A stretch of 64,000 nt of DNA, taken from the NCBI GenBank assembly GCA_025210335.1, contig JAOARY010000057.1, forward strand, positions 1 to 64,000, written 5' to 3'. Below the pieces are notes generated by a model that did no database searches, had not been told where the DNA came from, and worked only from the letters and a program-made list of their open reading frames with translations. The first letter of the stretch is position 1; each line of letters opens with the position of its first letter. This stretch comes from Peptostreptococcaceae bacterium. GTDB taxonomy: Bacteria; Bacillota; Clostridia; Peptostreptococcales; Peptostreptococcaceae. Positions 1 through 9,604 of the stretch are shown piece by piece. The translations under genes were made by a program, and so were the position numbers.

Positions 1-1250
1 GCTCCAAGATGTCTTGAGCACATAGCTATGTAAGCTCCACCATATGCCTTTCTAGTTATAACAGTAACTTTAGGTACAGTTGCTTCACTATAAGCATATA
101 AAACTTTAGCACCATGTCTTATTACTCCACCATATTCTTGAGAAGTTCCTGGTAAAAATCCCGGTACATCTACAATTGTAAGTAGTGGTATATTAAAAGC
201 ATCACAAGTTCTTATAAATCTTGCAGCTTTATCAGATGCATTTATATCCATACACCCTGCCATAACTTTTGGTTGATTTGCAACTATACCAACTGATTCA
301 CCATTAATTCTAGCAAAACCAGTTATCATATTTTGTGCAAAATAAGGTTGTACTTCAAAGAAATCTGCGTTATCTACAACTTTTCCTATAATATCTTTTA
401 CATCATAAGGTTTATTTGGATTATCTGGTATAATATCATTTAACTCTTCAATTATTCTATTTGCATCATCACCTGTATCAAATCTAGGTGCTTTTTCCAT
501 ATTATTCGATGGTAAGAAACTTAAAAGTTTTTTGATATCTTCTAATGAAGATTCATCATCGTTTGATATTAAATGTGCAACTCCAGAAGTCGAGTTATGA
601 GTCATAGCTCCACCTAAAGCTTCTGCTGTTACATCTTCACCTGTTACTGTTTTTATAACCTGAGGTCCAGTTATAAACATTTGACTTGTTTTATCAACCA
701 TGCATATAAAATCTGTTAATGCTGGTGAATAAACAGCACCACCTGCACAAGGTCCCATAATTGCTGATATTTGTGGCACAACACCTGAAGCCTTTGTATT
801 ATTGTAGAATATATCTCCGTATCCAGAAAGTGCATCTACAGCTTCTTGTATTCTAGCTCCACCTGAATCATTTATACCAACAACTGGTGCTCCCATTTTC
901 ATACCAAGTTGCATAGCCTTTACTATTTTCTTAGCATGCATTTCTCCTAAAGATCCACCTACAACAGTAAAATCTTGAGCAAACGCACATACAAGTCTTC
1001 CATTTACTTTACCATATCCACAAACTACACCTTCACCTGGTGAGTCTACTTTTTCCATTCCAAAATTAGTACATCTATGCTTAACAAAAGCATCAACTTC
1101 AACAAAAGTACCTTCATCAAATAATGTATTTAATCTTTCTCTTGCTGTAAGCTTTCCTTTTTCATGTTGCTTTGCTATTCTTTTTTCTCCACCACCAAGC
1201 TCTATTTTTCTTCTTTTTTCTCTAAGAGCTTCTAACTTATTTAGAGACAT
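1..1250 (-). CDS. mmdA: Methylmalonyl-CoA decarboxylase / propionyl-CoA carboxylase carboxyltransferase alpha subunit, 3' end cut by window edge
   Basis: The first ~416 residues of a protein that is usually about 515 long; the C-terminus lies beyond base 1. My translation starts [20 protein letters not shown] and shows the crotonase-like biotin carboxyltransferase fold: a [11 protein letters not shown] stretch, the oxyanion-hole [17 protein letters not shown] segment, and [13 protein letters not shown]. In the family this subunit moves CO2 between methylmalonyl-CoA or propionyl-CoA and biotin. In decarboxylase complexes it works with a Na+-pumping membrane subunit and a biotin carrier. The start ATG is 7 bases after GGAGG. 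The gene follows the epimerase directly, so the module makes and uses methylmalonyl-CoA. Decarboxylase versus transcarboxylase cannot be decided because the partner genes lie outside the window. Confidence 0.93.
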   Translation of the reverse strand, partial: MSLNKLEALREKRRKIELGGGEKRIAKQHEKGKLTARERLNTLFDEGTFVEVDAFVKHRCTNFGMEKVDSPGEGVVCGYGKVNGRLVCAFAQDFTVVGGSLGEMHAKKIVKAMQLGMKMGAPVVGINDSGGARIQEAVDALSGYGDIFYNNTKASGVVPQISAIMGPCAGGAVYSPALTDFICMVDKTSQMFITGPQVIKTVTGEDVTAEALGGAMTHNSTSGVAHLISNDDESSLEDIKKLLSFLPSNNMEKAPRFDTGDDANRIIEELNDIIPDNPNKPYDVKDIIGKVVDNADFFEVQPYFAQNMITGFARINGESVGIVANQPKVMAGCMDINASDKAARFIRTCDAFNIPLLTIVDVPGFLPGTSQEYGGVIRHGAKVLYAYSEATVPKVTVITRKAYGGAYIAMCSRHLG

Positions 1251-1281
1251 ATTATTACCTCCTAAATTACTTTTAAATTTT

Positions 1282-1692
1282 TTATTGTCTTTCACTTAAT
1301 TCAAGTAATATTCCATGAGTTGACTTTGGATGACAAAATGCTATTTTAGCTCCACCAGCTCCATATCTAGGCTCTTTATCAATCATCTTATATCCTTTTT
1401 CTATAACTTCTTCTATTGCTTTTTCAATATTATCTACTCTAAGAGCAACATGTTGAATTCCGCCTCTTCCGTTGTTCTTTTCGATAAATTTAGCTATAGG
1501 TCCATCAGGTGATGTTGATTCTAAAAATTCTAATTCAGTATCTCCAACTGGTAAAAATGCCACTCTTACTTTTTGGTCTTCAACAACCTCAGTACCTTCA
1601 CATTTAATACCTAAAACATCTTCATAAAATTTAACAACCTCATCTAAATTATTAACAGCTATACCTATGTGATCAACTCTTGATACGTCCAT
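1282..1692 (-). CDS. mce: Methylmalonyl-CoA epimerase
   Basis: A 136-residue glyoxalase/VOC-fold protein that interconverts the R and S forms of methylmalonyl-CoA, linking the mutase to the decarboxylase or carboxyltransferase. The start [15 protein letters not shown] has the metal-ligand His of the first beta-alpha module. [12 protein letters not shown] carries the second His and LLELSE the C-terminal Glu typical of the family. The open frame runs 29 residues further upstream, but the ATG at 1692 follows AAGGAGG with correct spacing and gives the normal family length. It lies between meaB and mmdA on the same strand. Confidence 0.94.
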   Translation of the reverse strand: MDVSRVDHIGIAVNNLDEVVKFYEDVLGIKCEGTEVVEDQKVRVAFLPVGDTELEFLESTSPDGPIAKFIEKNNGRGGIQHVALRVDNIEKAIEEVIEKGYKMIDKEPRYGAGGAKIAFCHPKSTHGILLELSERQ

Positions 1693-1868
1693 AATATCCT
1701 CCTTAAATTCAATATATTTAAATATATCACTATTAAAATATAACATATTTTCAAACAAATTATAAATAAAATTTATCAAATAAATGCTTAAAAATAATAT
1801 ACGAATATTACCTGACTTTTTTCATTATATCAGATATTAGTACCAGGTACTATAACTTCGTAAATATA

Positions 1869-2804
1869 TTATTTATTCAAAATATTCTTTACAATCTCTT
1901 CACTTATACTATATGGGTCTATTTCTTTACTTGCAGACTTTAATAAAAGCTCATCTATATACGATGCATCTTCATGATTTGCTATTAATTTCTCAATATA
2001 TCTATGAATCATTTCTCTTATTTCAATCTTATTTCTTTCTATTCTTTTCTTCATAAGAATATCGTTATTTAACTGATATTCTCTATGTGATTTTATATTT
2101 TTTAAAAGCTCATCAATACCTTCATCTTCACTTGCAATTGCCATAGATACTGGTGGTTTAAAATCCCAATCTTTTTTAAAATCAAGCATCATTTGGAGTT
2201 CTAATCTTGTTCTTTTAGCATGATCATTATCTGCTTTGTTAACAACAAAAACATCTCCGATTTCCATAACACCTGCTTTTATGGCTTGTATATCATCACC
2301 AAGACCTGGAACCATAACCATAACTGTAGTATCTGCTGTTTTTACAATATCAACTTCAGATTGTCCTACACCAACAGTTTCAACAAAAATATAATCACAA
2401 CCATAGGCATCTAATACTTTAATAGCTCCTTGTGTAGCTTTAGAAAGACCACCCAGATGACCTCTTGCACCCATCGATCTTATAAAAACACCTTTATCTG
2501 TATTTAAATCAGACATTCTAATTCTATCACCAAGTATTGCTCCCATAGTAAAAGGACTAGTTGGGTCTATTGCGATTATCCCAATTTTTTTATCTTCTTT
2601 ACGAAGATGTTTTACCAGTTTATCCGTTAATGTAGATTTACCAGCACCAGGAGGTCCTGTAACACCTATAACATAAGCATTTCCTGTATGCTTATATATA
2701 GTTTTTAGTATATCCACATAACCTTCACTTTCATTTTCAATTTTAGAAATAAGTCTTGCACACGCAATTTTACTTCCATCTAGAAGCTTCTCTATCATCT
2801 GCAT
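1869..2804 (-). CDS. meaB: Methylmalonyl-CoA mutase-associated GTPase MeaB (ArgK family)
   Basis: A 311-residue SIMIBI-class G protein that gates cobalamin loading and protects methylmalonyl-CoA mutase from inactivation. A helical N-terminus is followed by the Walker A loop GPPGAGKST at residues 50-58, the DPTSPFTMGAILGDR stretch, FVETVGVGQSE (switch region) and VVNKAD for guanine recognition. Length matches the family. It lies downstream of the two mutase genes, separated from them by 156 bases that hold a long perfect hairpin. Family assignment is firm; the role as mutase chaperone follows from the family and the neighbours. Confidence 0.95.
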   Translation of the reverse strand: MQMIEKLLDGSKIACARLISKIENESEGYVDILKTIYKHTGNAYVIGVTGPPGAGKSTLTDKLVKHLRKEDKKIGIIAIDPTSPFTMGAILGDRIRMSDLNTDKGVFIRSMGARGHLGGLSKATQGAIKVLDAYGCDYIFVETVGVGQSEVDIVKTADTTVMVMVPGLGDDIQAIKAGVMEIGDVFVVNKADNDHAKRTRLELQMMLDFKKDWDFKPPVSMAIASEDEGIDELLKNIKSHREYQLNNDILMKKRIERNKIEIREMIHRYIEKLIANHEDASYIDELLLKSASKEIDPYSISEEIVKNILNK

Positions 2805-2878
2805 ATTATCGCCTCTTTTAAATTAAAAGTATTTATTATTATAAATTCAAAACAATTTCTTTTATAATAACGCTTTTT

Positions 2879-2918
2879 ATTGAGTTTAAATAAAGAAAAT
2901 TCTTTATTTAAACTCAAT
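2879..2918 (-). repeat. Perfect 17-bp inverted repeat between mutase and meaB
   Basis: Arms 2879-2895 and 2902-2918 match perfectly with a 6-base loop. The hairpin starts ATTGAGTTTAAATAAAG on the plus strand. On the transcribed minus strand it is followed by AATAAAAAGCG rather than a U-run, so it is a poor intrinsic terminator. It could be a processing or stability element that sets mutase above meaB expression, or an operator. Confidence 0.6.
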
Positions 2919-2960
2919 TTATAATATATAATTATCAAAAATTCAGATTAAATATATTTA

Positions 2961-3368
2961 TTAATCTAAATCTTTCTTTAAATTTTCTTTAATAAAATCT
3001 ATTGTAACTTGTGTAGGTGTTCCTGGAGTGAATACTTCAGCTACTCCATTTTCCTTTAAGAATGGGATATCATCATCTGGAATAACGCCTCCACCAACTA
3101 CTAACATTTCATCATAAACACCTTCTTCTTTAAGCAGTTTAACAACCTTAGGAAGTAAGTGATTATGCGCTCCTGATAATATACTCATAGCTACTACATC
3201 TACATCTTCTTGAACTGCCGTTGCAACTATTTGCTCTGGTGTTTGTCTAAGTCCAGTATATATAACTTCCATTCCTGCATCTCTTAATGCTCTTGCTATA
3301 ACTTTTGCTCCTCTATCGTGACCATCTAATCCAGGTTTAGCCACTAATACTCTAATAGGTCTACTCAT
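2961..3368 (-). CDS. Methylmalonyl-CoA mutase, cobalamin-binding small subunit
   Basis: A 135-residue free-standing B12-binding domain. The signature DxHxxG is D15-G-H17-D-R-G20, where H17 is the lower axial cobalt ligand. SILSGAHNH and [11 protein letters not shown] line the nucleotide tail pocket, and the chain ends in the usual FTPGTPT loop. In many bacteria this domain is fused to the C-terminus of the mutase; here it is a separate gene 84 bases after the catalytic subunit, as in archaeal and some clostridial enzymes and in IcmB. It is therefore not a broken gene. Start ATG follows GGAGGG. Confidence 0.94.
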   Translation of the reverse strand: MSRPIRVLVAKPGLDGHDRGAKVIARALRDAGMEVIYTGLRQTPEQIVATAVQEDVDVVAMSILSGAHNHLLPKVVKLLKEEGVYDEMLVVGGGVIPDDDIPFLKENGVAEVFTPGTPTQVTIDFIKENLKKDLD

Positions 3369-3452
3369 ATTAATTCCCTCCGATTCTATAACTAATATAT
3401 TTAATTTTTATAAAAATTTATATTTGAATAAAATAATATTAAAAATTTCAAT

Positions 3453-5132
3453 CTATATCATAACTGATTGTTGATATTCACCAAATACGTCTCTCATAAC
3501 ATTACAGATTTCTCCTAAAGTAGCATACTCTCTTACTGCATCTAGTATTAGAGGCATTAAGTTTGCATCCCCTTCACAACCTGTTCTTAGTTTATCTAAA
3601 GCAGCTTTTACTTTATCATTATCTCTATTAGCTCTAAGTTCTGCTAATTTTTTCTTTTGACCTTCTCCAACTGAAGGATCTACTCTTAATAAACCTTTTG
3701 GTGATTCTTCTTTAACTTGGAATTTATTAACTCCAACTATAACTCTTTGATTTTCTTCTATCTCTCTTTGATATTTATAAGCTGCATCCATAATTTCTTG
3801 TTGCATATATCCTTTATCTATAGCTGATGGAGATCCGCCTAAATCATCAATTTTAGATATAAGCTTCATAGCTTCATCTTCAATTTTCTTAGTCATAGTT
3901 TCTATATAGAATGAACCAGCAAGTGGGTCTATTGTATCTGCTGCTCCACTTTCATGCGCAACTATTTGTTGAGTTCTAAGTGCAGTTCTAACTGATTCTT
4001 CAGTAGGTAATGCAAGAGCCTCATCTTTAGAGTTTGTATGAAGTGATTGAGTTCCTCCAAGTACCGCTGCAAGAGTTTGAATCGCAACACGAACTATATT
4101 ATTTTCAGTTTGTTGTGCTGTTAATGTAGATCCTCCTGTTTGAGTATGGAATTTTAATGCCATAGATTTTGGATTAGTTGCTCCAAATCTTTCTTTCATT
4201 ATTTTAGCCCATAATTTTCTTGCTGCTCTATATTTAGAAACTTCTTCTAATAAATCATTATGTGCATTAAAGAAGAATGATAATCTTGGTGCAAAATCAT
4301 CCACATTAAGACCTGCATCTATTGCAGCTTGAACATAAGCAATACCATTTGCTAATGTAAATGCAACTTCTTGAACAGCTGTAGAACCAGCTTCTCTTAT
4401 ATGGTAACCTGATATAGATATTGTATTCCACTTTGGAACTTCTTTTGAACAGTATTCAAATATATTAGTTATAAGTCTCATTGATGGCTTTGTTGGGAAT
4501 ATATAAGTCCCTCTTGCAACATATTCTTTTAATATATCATTTTGTATTGTTCCTCTTAATTTATCTGACGAAACACCTTGTTTTTCTGCAACAGCTATAT
4601 ACATAGCAAGTAATACAGATGCAGGTGCATTTATAGTCATTGATGTAGATACCTTATCTAGTGGTATTCCATCAAATAGTATTTCCATATCTGCTAATGA
4701 ATCTATTGCAACTCCAACCTTACCAACTTCACCTTCAGAAATAACATCGTCAGAATCATATCCCATTTGAGTTGGTAAATCAAATGCTACTGAAAGACCC
4801 ATAGAACCTTGTTCTATAAGATATTTATATCTTTCATTTGACTCTTTTGCTGTAGCAAAACCAGCATACATTCTCATCGTCCAGAATCTACTTCTGTACA
4901 TAGTAGGTTGAACTCCTCTAGTATATGGGAATGCACCCGGAAATCCTAATTCTTTTTCATAATCAAAATCTGCTCCAACATCATTTGGAGTATAAAGTCT
5001 TTTTAAATCAAGACCTGATCCTGTTTCAAACTCTTCTTTTCTCTCTGGAAATCTTTCTGTAGCTTTTGCTACTTTTTCATCATATTTTTTTTGTGAATCC
5101 TTCATCATCCCTAATTTTTCCTTATCAAACAT
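3453..5132 (-). CDS. Methylmalonyl-CoA mutase, catalytic large subunit
   Basis: A 559-residue TIM-barrel subunit that rearranges succinyl-CoA and methylmalonyl-CoA with adenosylcobalamin supplied by the small subunit downstream. [18 protein letters not shown] and [17 protein letters not shown] are core family signatures. Two substrate-reading positions support methylmalonyl over isobutyryl: the Tyr in PTMYRSRFW and the Arg in [16 protein letters not shown], where isobutyryl-CoA mutases carry other residues (this alignment is by eye). The ATG follows GGAGG. A CcpA-type site lies about 45 bases upstream. It appears to be the first gene of the mutase-epimerase-mmdA operon. Confidence 0.94.
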   Translation of the reverse strand: MFDKEKLGMMKDSQKKYDEKVAKATERFPERKEEFETGSGLDLKRLYTPNDVGADFDYEKELGFPGAFPYTRGVQPTMYRSRFWTMRMYAGFATAKESNERYKYLIEQGSMGLSVAFDLPTQMGYDSDDVISEGEVGKVGVAIDSLADMEILFDGIPLDKVSTSMTINAPASVLLAMYIAVAEKQGVSSDKLRGTIQNDILKEYVARGTYIFPTKPSMRLITNIFEYCSKEVPKWNTISISGYHIREAGSTAVQEVAFTLANGIAYVQAAIDAGLNVDDFAPRLSFFFNAHNDLLEEVSKYRAARKLWAKIMKERFGATNPKSMALKFHTQTGGSTLTAQQTENNIVRVAIQTLAAVLGGTQSLHTNSKDEALALPTEESVRTALRTQQIVAHESGAADTIDPLAGSFYIETMTKKIEDEAMKLISKIDDLGGSPSAIDKGYMQQEIMDAAYKYQREIEENQRVIVGVNKFQVKEESPKGLLRVDPSVGEGQKKKLAELRANRDNDKVKAALDKLRTGCEGDANLMPLILDAVREYATLGEICNVMRDVFGEYQQSVMI

Positions 5133-5175
5133 AATAAAGCTTCCTCCTATCTTTTTAATGCAATAAATGCAATTG

Positions 5176-5189
5176 TGAAAACGTTAAAC
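5176..5189 (+). promoter_or_regulatory. Candidate cre (CcpA) site ahead of the mutase operon
   Basis: TGAAAACGTTAAAC agrees with 12 of 14 positions of the Bacillus/Clostridium consensus TGWAANCGNTNWCA; only the last two bases differ. It is the one G+C-richer island in this spacer and lies 44 bases before the mutase start, where a bound repressor would block transcription. CcpA control is an inference. Confidence 0.45.
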
Positions 5190-5442
5190 TTCCCAACATT
5201 AATAATTCTTTCCCCCCAAGAAAAACGGTAAATAAAATTTATATAAAATTACAATTTGATTATTTTTTTATTTTTTATAATTGTAATTTTTTAACTATTT
5301 TAAATTTAGAAATAAAAATTTCATATTTTTTTTATATTGAAACTTTTATTTCATAAATGCATATTACTATTTTACAACCTTTCAAAAAATTCTGCCAGTA
5401 TTTTTTACTTGTTAATTTTTTATTTTTTATTATATATAGATA

Positions 5443-5468
5443 GAAGCCATCATAAATATGATGACTTC
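5443..5468 (-). terminator. Terminator of the CoA-transferase gene
   Basis: On the minus strand the stem is GAAGTCATCATA pairing with TATGATGGCTTC, with one G-U pair. It is followed by a mixed U/A tract. It lies 30 bases after the CoA-transferase stop. Confidence 0.6.
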
Positions 5469-5498
5469 ACTAATATGCGTATTTTGTCGATATGAAAT

Positions 5499-7010
5499 TT
5501 ATTTTATTTTCATACTTCCAGTCTTTAAAAATCTATCATGCCAAGATAAAGCTTCACCTATAACATGCGGAGTATGTTTGTATTTCCCTTCCATAGCCTT
5601 GTTAAAATAATCCCAAAGCATATCTTTATATTCAGGGTGAGCACAATTTTCTATTATTAATTTAGCTCTTTCTTTTGGAGACTTGCCTCTTAAATCAGCT
5701 ACACCTTGTTCTGTTACTATAACCATTACATCATGCTCAGTATGATCATGATGTGATACCATAGGAACAATACTAGAAATATCTCCATTTTTAGCTATTG
5801 ATTCTGTTGTAAATATTGTTAAATAAGCATTTCTAGCAAAATCACCAGAACCACCTATACCATTCATCATTCTTGAACCCATTATATTTGTAGAGTTTAC
5901 ATTCCCAAATATATCAACTTCTATTGCTGTATTCATAGCAATAACACCAAGACGTCTTGCAACTTCTGGATTATTACTAATACCTTGTGGTCTTAGACAT
6001 AATTTATCTTTGTAATCTGAAAAATTATTATAAAAAGCATCTAATCTTTCTGGTGATATTGTTAACGATGTAGCTGATGCGAATTTAACTTTGTTAGCAT
6101 CTAATAAATCTAACACTGAATCTTGTAAAACTTCTGAGTATACTAGTAAATCTTCAAATTCAGAATCAACAAGTCCACCTAAAACAGCATTGGCAACGCT
6201 TCCAACTCCTGATTGAAATGGTAATAAATTTTTACCAAGTCTACCTTCTTTAACTTCATTTTCTAAAAATCCTATAAGATTTTTTGCCATTTTTGATGAA
6301 GTTTCATCTATTGGAGCAACCGCTCTAGTTTTATCTTTTATATCAGTTATTACAATCCCTGCAATTTTATTTATATCACAAGGAATATAAGTAGTTCCTA
6401 TTTTATCAGTTGCTTTTTCTATAGGTATTGCCTTTCTGTGTGGTGGTTTTTTTGGTGTATATATATCATGTATACCTATTAAATCTAATGGTTGAGATGT
6501 GTTTATTTCAACAATGACCATATCCGCTTGTTCCACAAATACATCTGAGTTACCAATTGAAGTTGATGGTATTATTCCACCATCCTCTGTTATAGCAACA
6601 GCTTCTACAAGCGCTATATTCATCTTACCAAAATATCCATATTGTACCCATTGTGGTACATGACTTAAATGCATATCTGCATATTGGATTTCATTATTAT
6701 TAATACCATTTCTTGAATCTTTATTTGTTTGATATGGATATCTTCTTTTTAAAACTCCTGCTCTAGATAAAGCTCCATCTAGTTCATCTCCTACAGATGC
6801 ACCTGTTATTATACTAAGTTCAATTTTTTCGCCATTTTCTGCTCTTTTGGCTATTTCTAATGGAACTGCCTTTGGATAACCTGCTGGTGTAAAACCACTA
6901 CAACCAACTAACATACCATCTTCAAAAAACTTAGCGGCTTCCTTTGCTGTCATAACTTTTGATTTTAAAGCTTCACATTTTAGTCTTTCTTGAATAACTT
7001 TATCTTGCAT
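5499..7010 (-). CDS. Acetate/propionate/succinate CoA-transferase (acetyl-CoA hydrolase/transferase family)
   Basis: A 503-residue class I CoA-transferase. The catalytic Glu is E293 in YSEVLQDSVLDLL, close to Glu294 of acetate:succinate CoA-transferase AarC. The oxyanion motif GVGSVANAVLGGL (268-280) and the C-terminal SHHDHTEHDVMVIVTEQG block are typical. Likely reaction: exchange of CoA between succinate and propionyl-CoA or acetyl-CoA, which closes the methylmalonyl-CoA cycle encoded next door. The exact acid pair cannot be read from sequence. Start ATG follows GGAGGG. It is 23 bases after the DUF3870 gene, so the two form an operon. Confidence 0.9.
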   Translation of the reverse strand: MQDKVIQERLKCEALKSKVMTAKEAAKFFEDGMLVGCSGFTPAGYPKAVPLEIAKRAENGEKIELSIITGASVGDELDGALSRAGVLKRRYPYQTNKDSRNGINNNEIQYADMHLSHVPQWVQYGYFGKMNIALVEAVAITEDGGIIPSTSIGNSDVFVEQADMVIVEINTSQPLDLIGIHDIYTPKKPPHRKAIPIEKATDKIGTTYIPCDINKIAGIVITDIKDKTRAVAPIDETSSKMAKNLIGFLENEVKEGRLGKNLLPFQSGVGSVANAVLGGLVDSEFEDLLVYSEVLQDSVLDLLDANKVKFASATSLTISPERLDAFYNNFSDYKDKLCLRPQGISNNPEVARRLGVIAMNTAIEVDIFGNVNSTNIMGSRMMNGIGGSGDFARNAYLTIFTTESIAKNGDISSIVPMVSHHDHTEHDVMVIVTEQGVADLRGKSPKERAKLIIENCAHPEYKDMLWDYFNKAMEGKYKHTPHVIGEALSWHDRFLKTGSMKIK

Positions 7011-7033
7011 GTTTTTCCCTCCAAATCTAATAC

Positions 7034-7369
7034 TTAATTATTGCACTTATAATCTTCTCCATTTTGAATCATTTCAAATTTTTCTGAACAAATTCTAAGT
7101 GCTGATAATATAGCTTTTTTAGCTGAACCAAAATATCTATCTAAAAATATTTTTTCTATACTATTGTAATCGATTATATTTTTACCTAAAATATTTTCCC
7201 TAAAAAACTTCTTACCTGTTGTTGTTACTAATGTGCAATCAGCATCAACAATTATTCCAGTTTCCCTATCTACAAGCAAACCTATTGCCACTACTGAATA
7301 CAACTGTTGAGCTGTTATTCCATTTGGTAATTTAGCATAACCTGTTATAAAAATCGTTTTTTCTGTCAT
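7034..7369 (-). CDS. DUF3870 protein of unknown function
   Basis: A 111-residue soluble protein. The GYAKLPNGITAQQLYSVVAIGLLVD start, DADCTLVT, and RYFGSAKKAILSALRI match the DUF3870 family as I recall it from fermentative anaerobes. No enzyme has been assigned to this family that I know of. The chain ends in ...NGEDYKCNN with a single Cys. It is the first gene of a two-gene operon with the CoA-transferase, which suggests a part in CoA-thioester metabolism or its control. Start ATG follows TTGGAGG. A GGGTATAA promoter-like element sits just upstream. Confidence 0.75.
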   Translation of the reverse strand: MTEKTIFITGYAKLPNGITAQQLYSVVAIGLLVDRETGIIVDADCTLVTTTGKKFFRENILGKNIIDYNSIEKIFLDRYFGSAKKAILSALRICSEKFEMIQNGEDYKCNN

Positions 7370-7400
7370 AATTCTTCCTCCAATAATTCTTTTAACATGA

Positions 7401-7408
7401 TTATACCC
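7401..7408 (-). promoter_or_regulatory. GGGTATAA element upstream of DUF3870 gene
   Basis: GGGTATAAT on the minus strand, 32 bases before the start codon. One of six exact copies found, all in spacers and all pointing at the following gene. It could serve as a -10 element (TATAAT is part of it); no good -35 hexamer is seen. Confidence 0.45.
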
Positions 7409-7437
7409 TAAAGTTTTTTATTTTTCACATAGAAGAA

Positions 7438-8838
7438 TTACATAGGTAAATTATGAAGAACTATTGTAAATATAACCATTCCTAAAAGCGCAAACGGATA
7501 AGTAGCACCATACCCAGCCGCAGGATCATCATTTCCAACCGCTTCTATTGCAGCTCCAAGACCTGGTGTTGATGTCATACCACCACAAATAGCTCCTGAA
7601 AGCATAATCCAATTTATATTAAATACATATCTTCCTATTGCAAAACCTATAGACATAGCTACAACACCTACAACTAATGAAACCAATGCTAAATATGCCC
7701 CTGAACCAAATAATGAATCAAATACACTAAATCCATATCTAAGTCCAACAATCGCAAGGAAGAATGCTAATGCTAGTTGTCTTATAACACCCAGTATTTT
7801 ATTATTCATTCTAAAATTAAGTATTCCTATTTTACCTATATATCCAAGTATTAAAGAACCTATCAATACTCCACCTGTTGACCCTAGTGAAAAATCACCC
7901 AAAACAGGCCCCAAGTAAATTTTTATTTTTCCTATTGTATATCCCATAAAACAAGCAACCGCAAAAGCTGTTAAATCAAAGTTAACTTCTTCTATTTCTT
8001 TTCCGCCACTCATTCCTCTAGCTTCATTCATTTCAGCTTGGAATCTTTTATATTCTTCATCAACATTCATACCAAAAATCTTAGGGAAGAAATTAACAAC
8101 TATTATAACTATAAGTACACCAAAAGGATAACCAATAGCATGTCCCACACCTATTCCAGCTTCAGCTTTCTTTATAAAAGCATCCTTTATTTCTGGTGTT
8201 AGTTTCTTAGTATTCTCTTTGTTTAATTTTTTATTTCCTAGTATATGGAAAAATTTATCTTTTTCTTTATCTGTCATTGTATCAAATTCTTCAACTTTAT
8301 GTGTTGCATGACCTTTAGCAGTTTCTATAGCTGCTGCTAGCCCTGGAGAACTTGTAAGTGCTCCTGTATAAACTCCTGATACTTCATATGGATTTGCACC
8401 TGGAGAAAATTTAGTCATTCCATAAGTTGCTGCTGCCCCCATTAAAGTTATCAAAAATCCCATGATAACAAATTTAAGCCCATATTTTTTAAGTACTGCA
8501 CCCATATCCTTTGCTGCCAAAAGACCGACTGCTGCAACAAATATTACCAAGAATAATATGAAAAAATCCTTACTAACAACTTGTGCTTTAATCATTTTAG
8601 ATGCTGCTTTTGCTGCACTACTTGCTGCATCTTGATTTTCAATTATAGCTTGTCCTTTTCCATAAACCCACCAACCCATTATAAGGCCAGTAAATAATGT
8701 TCCTGAAACACCAAAATTAAATTTTCCAAATTTAATTTTTCCAAATAACATCCCAGTAAAGACAGCTACAAACATAAGTACAAATGAATTAAAAAGCCAC
8801 CCTAATGCATCAAACTTAATAATACCAAACAATTCCAT
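7438..8838 (-). CDS. AspT/YidE-like membrane transporter
   Basis: A 466-residue polytopic membrane protein with two similar halves. Each half has a Gly-rich re-entrant segment: YTGALTSSPGLAAAIETA in the first and SGAICGGMTSTPGLGAAIEA in the second. This TSSPG/TSTPG pair is the hallmark of the aspartate:alanine exchanger (Asp-Al_Ex) fold. The two halves are joined by a charged linker of about 100 residues. No TrkA-C domains are visible between them, unlike YidE. Substrate is probably a carboxylate or amino acid, unproven. The frame opens 10 codons earlier at a TTG, but the ATG at 8838 follows AAAGGAAGG. A small-RNA-like unit lies 280 bases upstream. Confidence 0.75.
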   Translation of the reverse strand: MELFGIIKFDALGWLFNSFVLMFVAVFTGMLFGKIKFGKFNFGVSGTLFTGLIMGWWVYGKGQAIIENQDAASSAAKAASKMIKAQVVSKDFFILFLVIFVAAVGLLAAKDMGAVLKKYGLKFVIMGFLITLMGAAATYGMTKFSPGANPYEVSGVYTGALTSSPGLAAAIETAKGHATHKVEEFDTMTDKEKDKFFHILGNKKLNKENTKKLTPEIKDAFIKKAEAGIGVGHAIGYPFGVLIVIIVVNFFPKIFGMNVDEEYKRFQAEMNEARGMSGGKEIEEVNFDLTAFAVACFMGYTIGKIKIYLGPVLGDFSLGSTGGVLIGSLILGYIGKIGILNFRMNNKILGVIRQLALAFFLAIVGLRYGFSVFDSLFGSGAYLALVSLVVGVVAMSIGFAIGRYVFNINWIMLSGAICGGMTSTPGLGAAIEAVGNDDPAAGYGATYPFALLGMVIFTIVLHNLPM

Positions 8839-8958
8839 ATTCAACCCTTCCTTTCTTATCTTCCCCAATCAAAATAAGTTACAAAAACCGTAAGTTGAAA
8901 ACTTAAAATTACTAAACAATTCACAAAGATTAAATTTATATATTATTTCTAATAATTT

Positions 8959-8966
8959 TTATACCC
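8959..8966 (-). promoter_or_regulatory. GGGTATAA element upstream of the AspT-like transporter
   Basis: GAGGGTATAAA on the minus strand, 121 bases before the start codon. Exact copy of the recurrent element; it implies a second, RNA-independent promoter for the transporter. Confidence 0.4.
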
Positions 8967-9118
8967 TCAAAAAATTTATATAAATATTATTTTCATAAGC
9001 TTTTAAAGCTACTTTTTATAATATTTATGCTTAAAAAGTTAATAATTATTACTTTTTTGAGTGGTCATTTTATAAATACAATCTCAAACTTTAATAATTT
9101 TTTATCAATGTCTCCAAC

Positions 9119-9231
9119 AAAAAAATGCGCTAAAACAGACCAGAGTCTAAAATTTTACCGCACATAGTTACTTTTATAATGAAAGGCCATTTCATTATCA
9201 TAACTAACAAGGTTTTGATATAGGTTTCTTA
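9119..9231 (-). ncRNA. Candidate ~113-nt structured RNA (small RNA or leader)
   Basis: On the minus strand a near-consensus promoter, TTGCAT (9261-9266), 17-bp spacer and TATAAT (9238-9243), predicts a start near 9231. The transcript would fold into a hairpin with outer stem TAGTTA/TAACTA and inner perfect stem ATAATGAAA/TTTCATTAT (9176-9184 with 9190-9198, loop TGGCC). It then forms a G+C-rich terminator: TGCG/CGCA, TAAAA/TTTTA and AGAC/GTCT stems (9126-9162) followed by seven U. It matches no riboswitch class I can recognise. It may be a free sRNA or an attenuating leader of the transporter gene downstream. Confidence 0.5.
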
Positions 9232-9555
9232 ATATTTATTATAGGACAAATATATCTATTATGCAATTCTTTTTTTTATTTTTTTCATTTTTTATTGTAA
9301 TATAATTTTATTTATCCTTTTTTATTTTTTATAATTGAAAATACATATTGTAAATTTATTTTTTAACGAATTTGCTTTGATTTTTTTCCATACTCGAAAC
9401 CCTTGTATTTTCAGATTATTTTATCAATTTTAAATATGCATAATGTATTTTTTATTATAATATTTCATTATACCTATTTAAATAAAGTAAATTTCAAAAG
9501 AATATATTAAAATGCAAGAAAATTTTTCTATTTTTCAAAATCAAAAAAATTTATA

Positions 9556-9594
9556 AAAAAAATGTGATAAAAATTATTTTTATCACATTTTTTT
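9556..9594 (-). terminator. ftsH terminator (bidirectional)
   Basis: Perfect 11-bp stem TGTGATAAAAA (9563-9573) with TTTTTATCACA (9577-9587), flanked by A-run and T-run on both sides. It lies 10 bases after the ftsH stop. Confidence 0.85.
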
Positions 9595-9604
9595 GTTTTA
9601 TAAT

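Larger units (their letters stand above)
5133..5498. other. Intergenic region upstream of the mutase (366 bp)
   Basis: It holds the terminator of the CoA-transferase gene (5443-5468), a cre-like site (5176-5189) and otherwise very AT-rich sequence with long T and A runs. A loose TTACAATT/AATTGTAA inverted pair lies at about 5247-5291. I see no open frame or structured RNA here. Confidence 0.6.
8839..9604. other. Long spacer between transporter and ftsH (766 bp)
   Basis: It contains a GGGTATAA element (8959-8966) ahead of the transporter, a candidate small RNA (9119-9231) with its own promoter, and the ftsH terminator (9556-9594). The stretch 9270-9550 is almost pure A+T and I see no gene there. 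Confidence 0.6.

Noticed and set aside
2961-5132. Split methylmalonyl-CoA mutase as a broken gene
   Set aside because: Both parts have their own ribosome site and complete domains; two-subunit mutases are known in other organisms.
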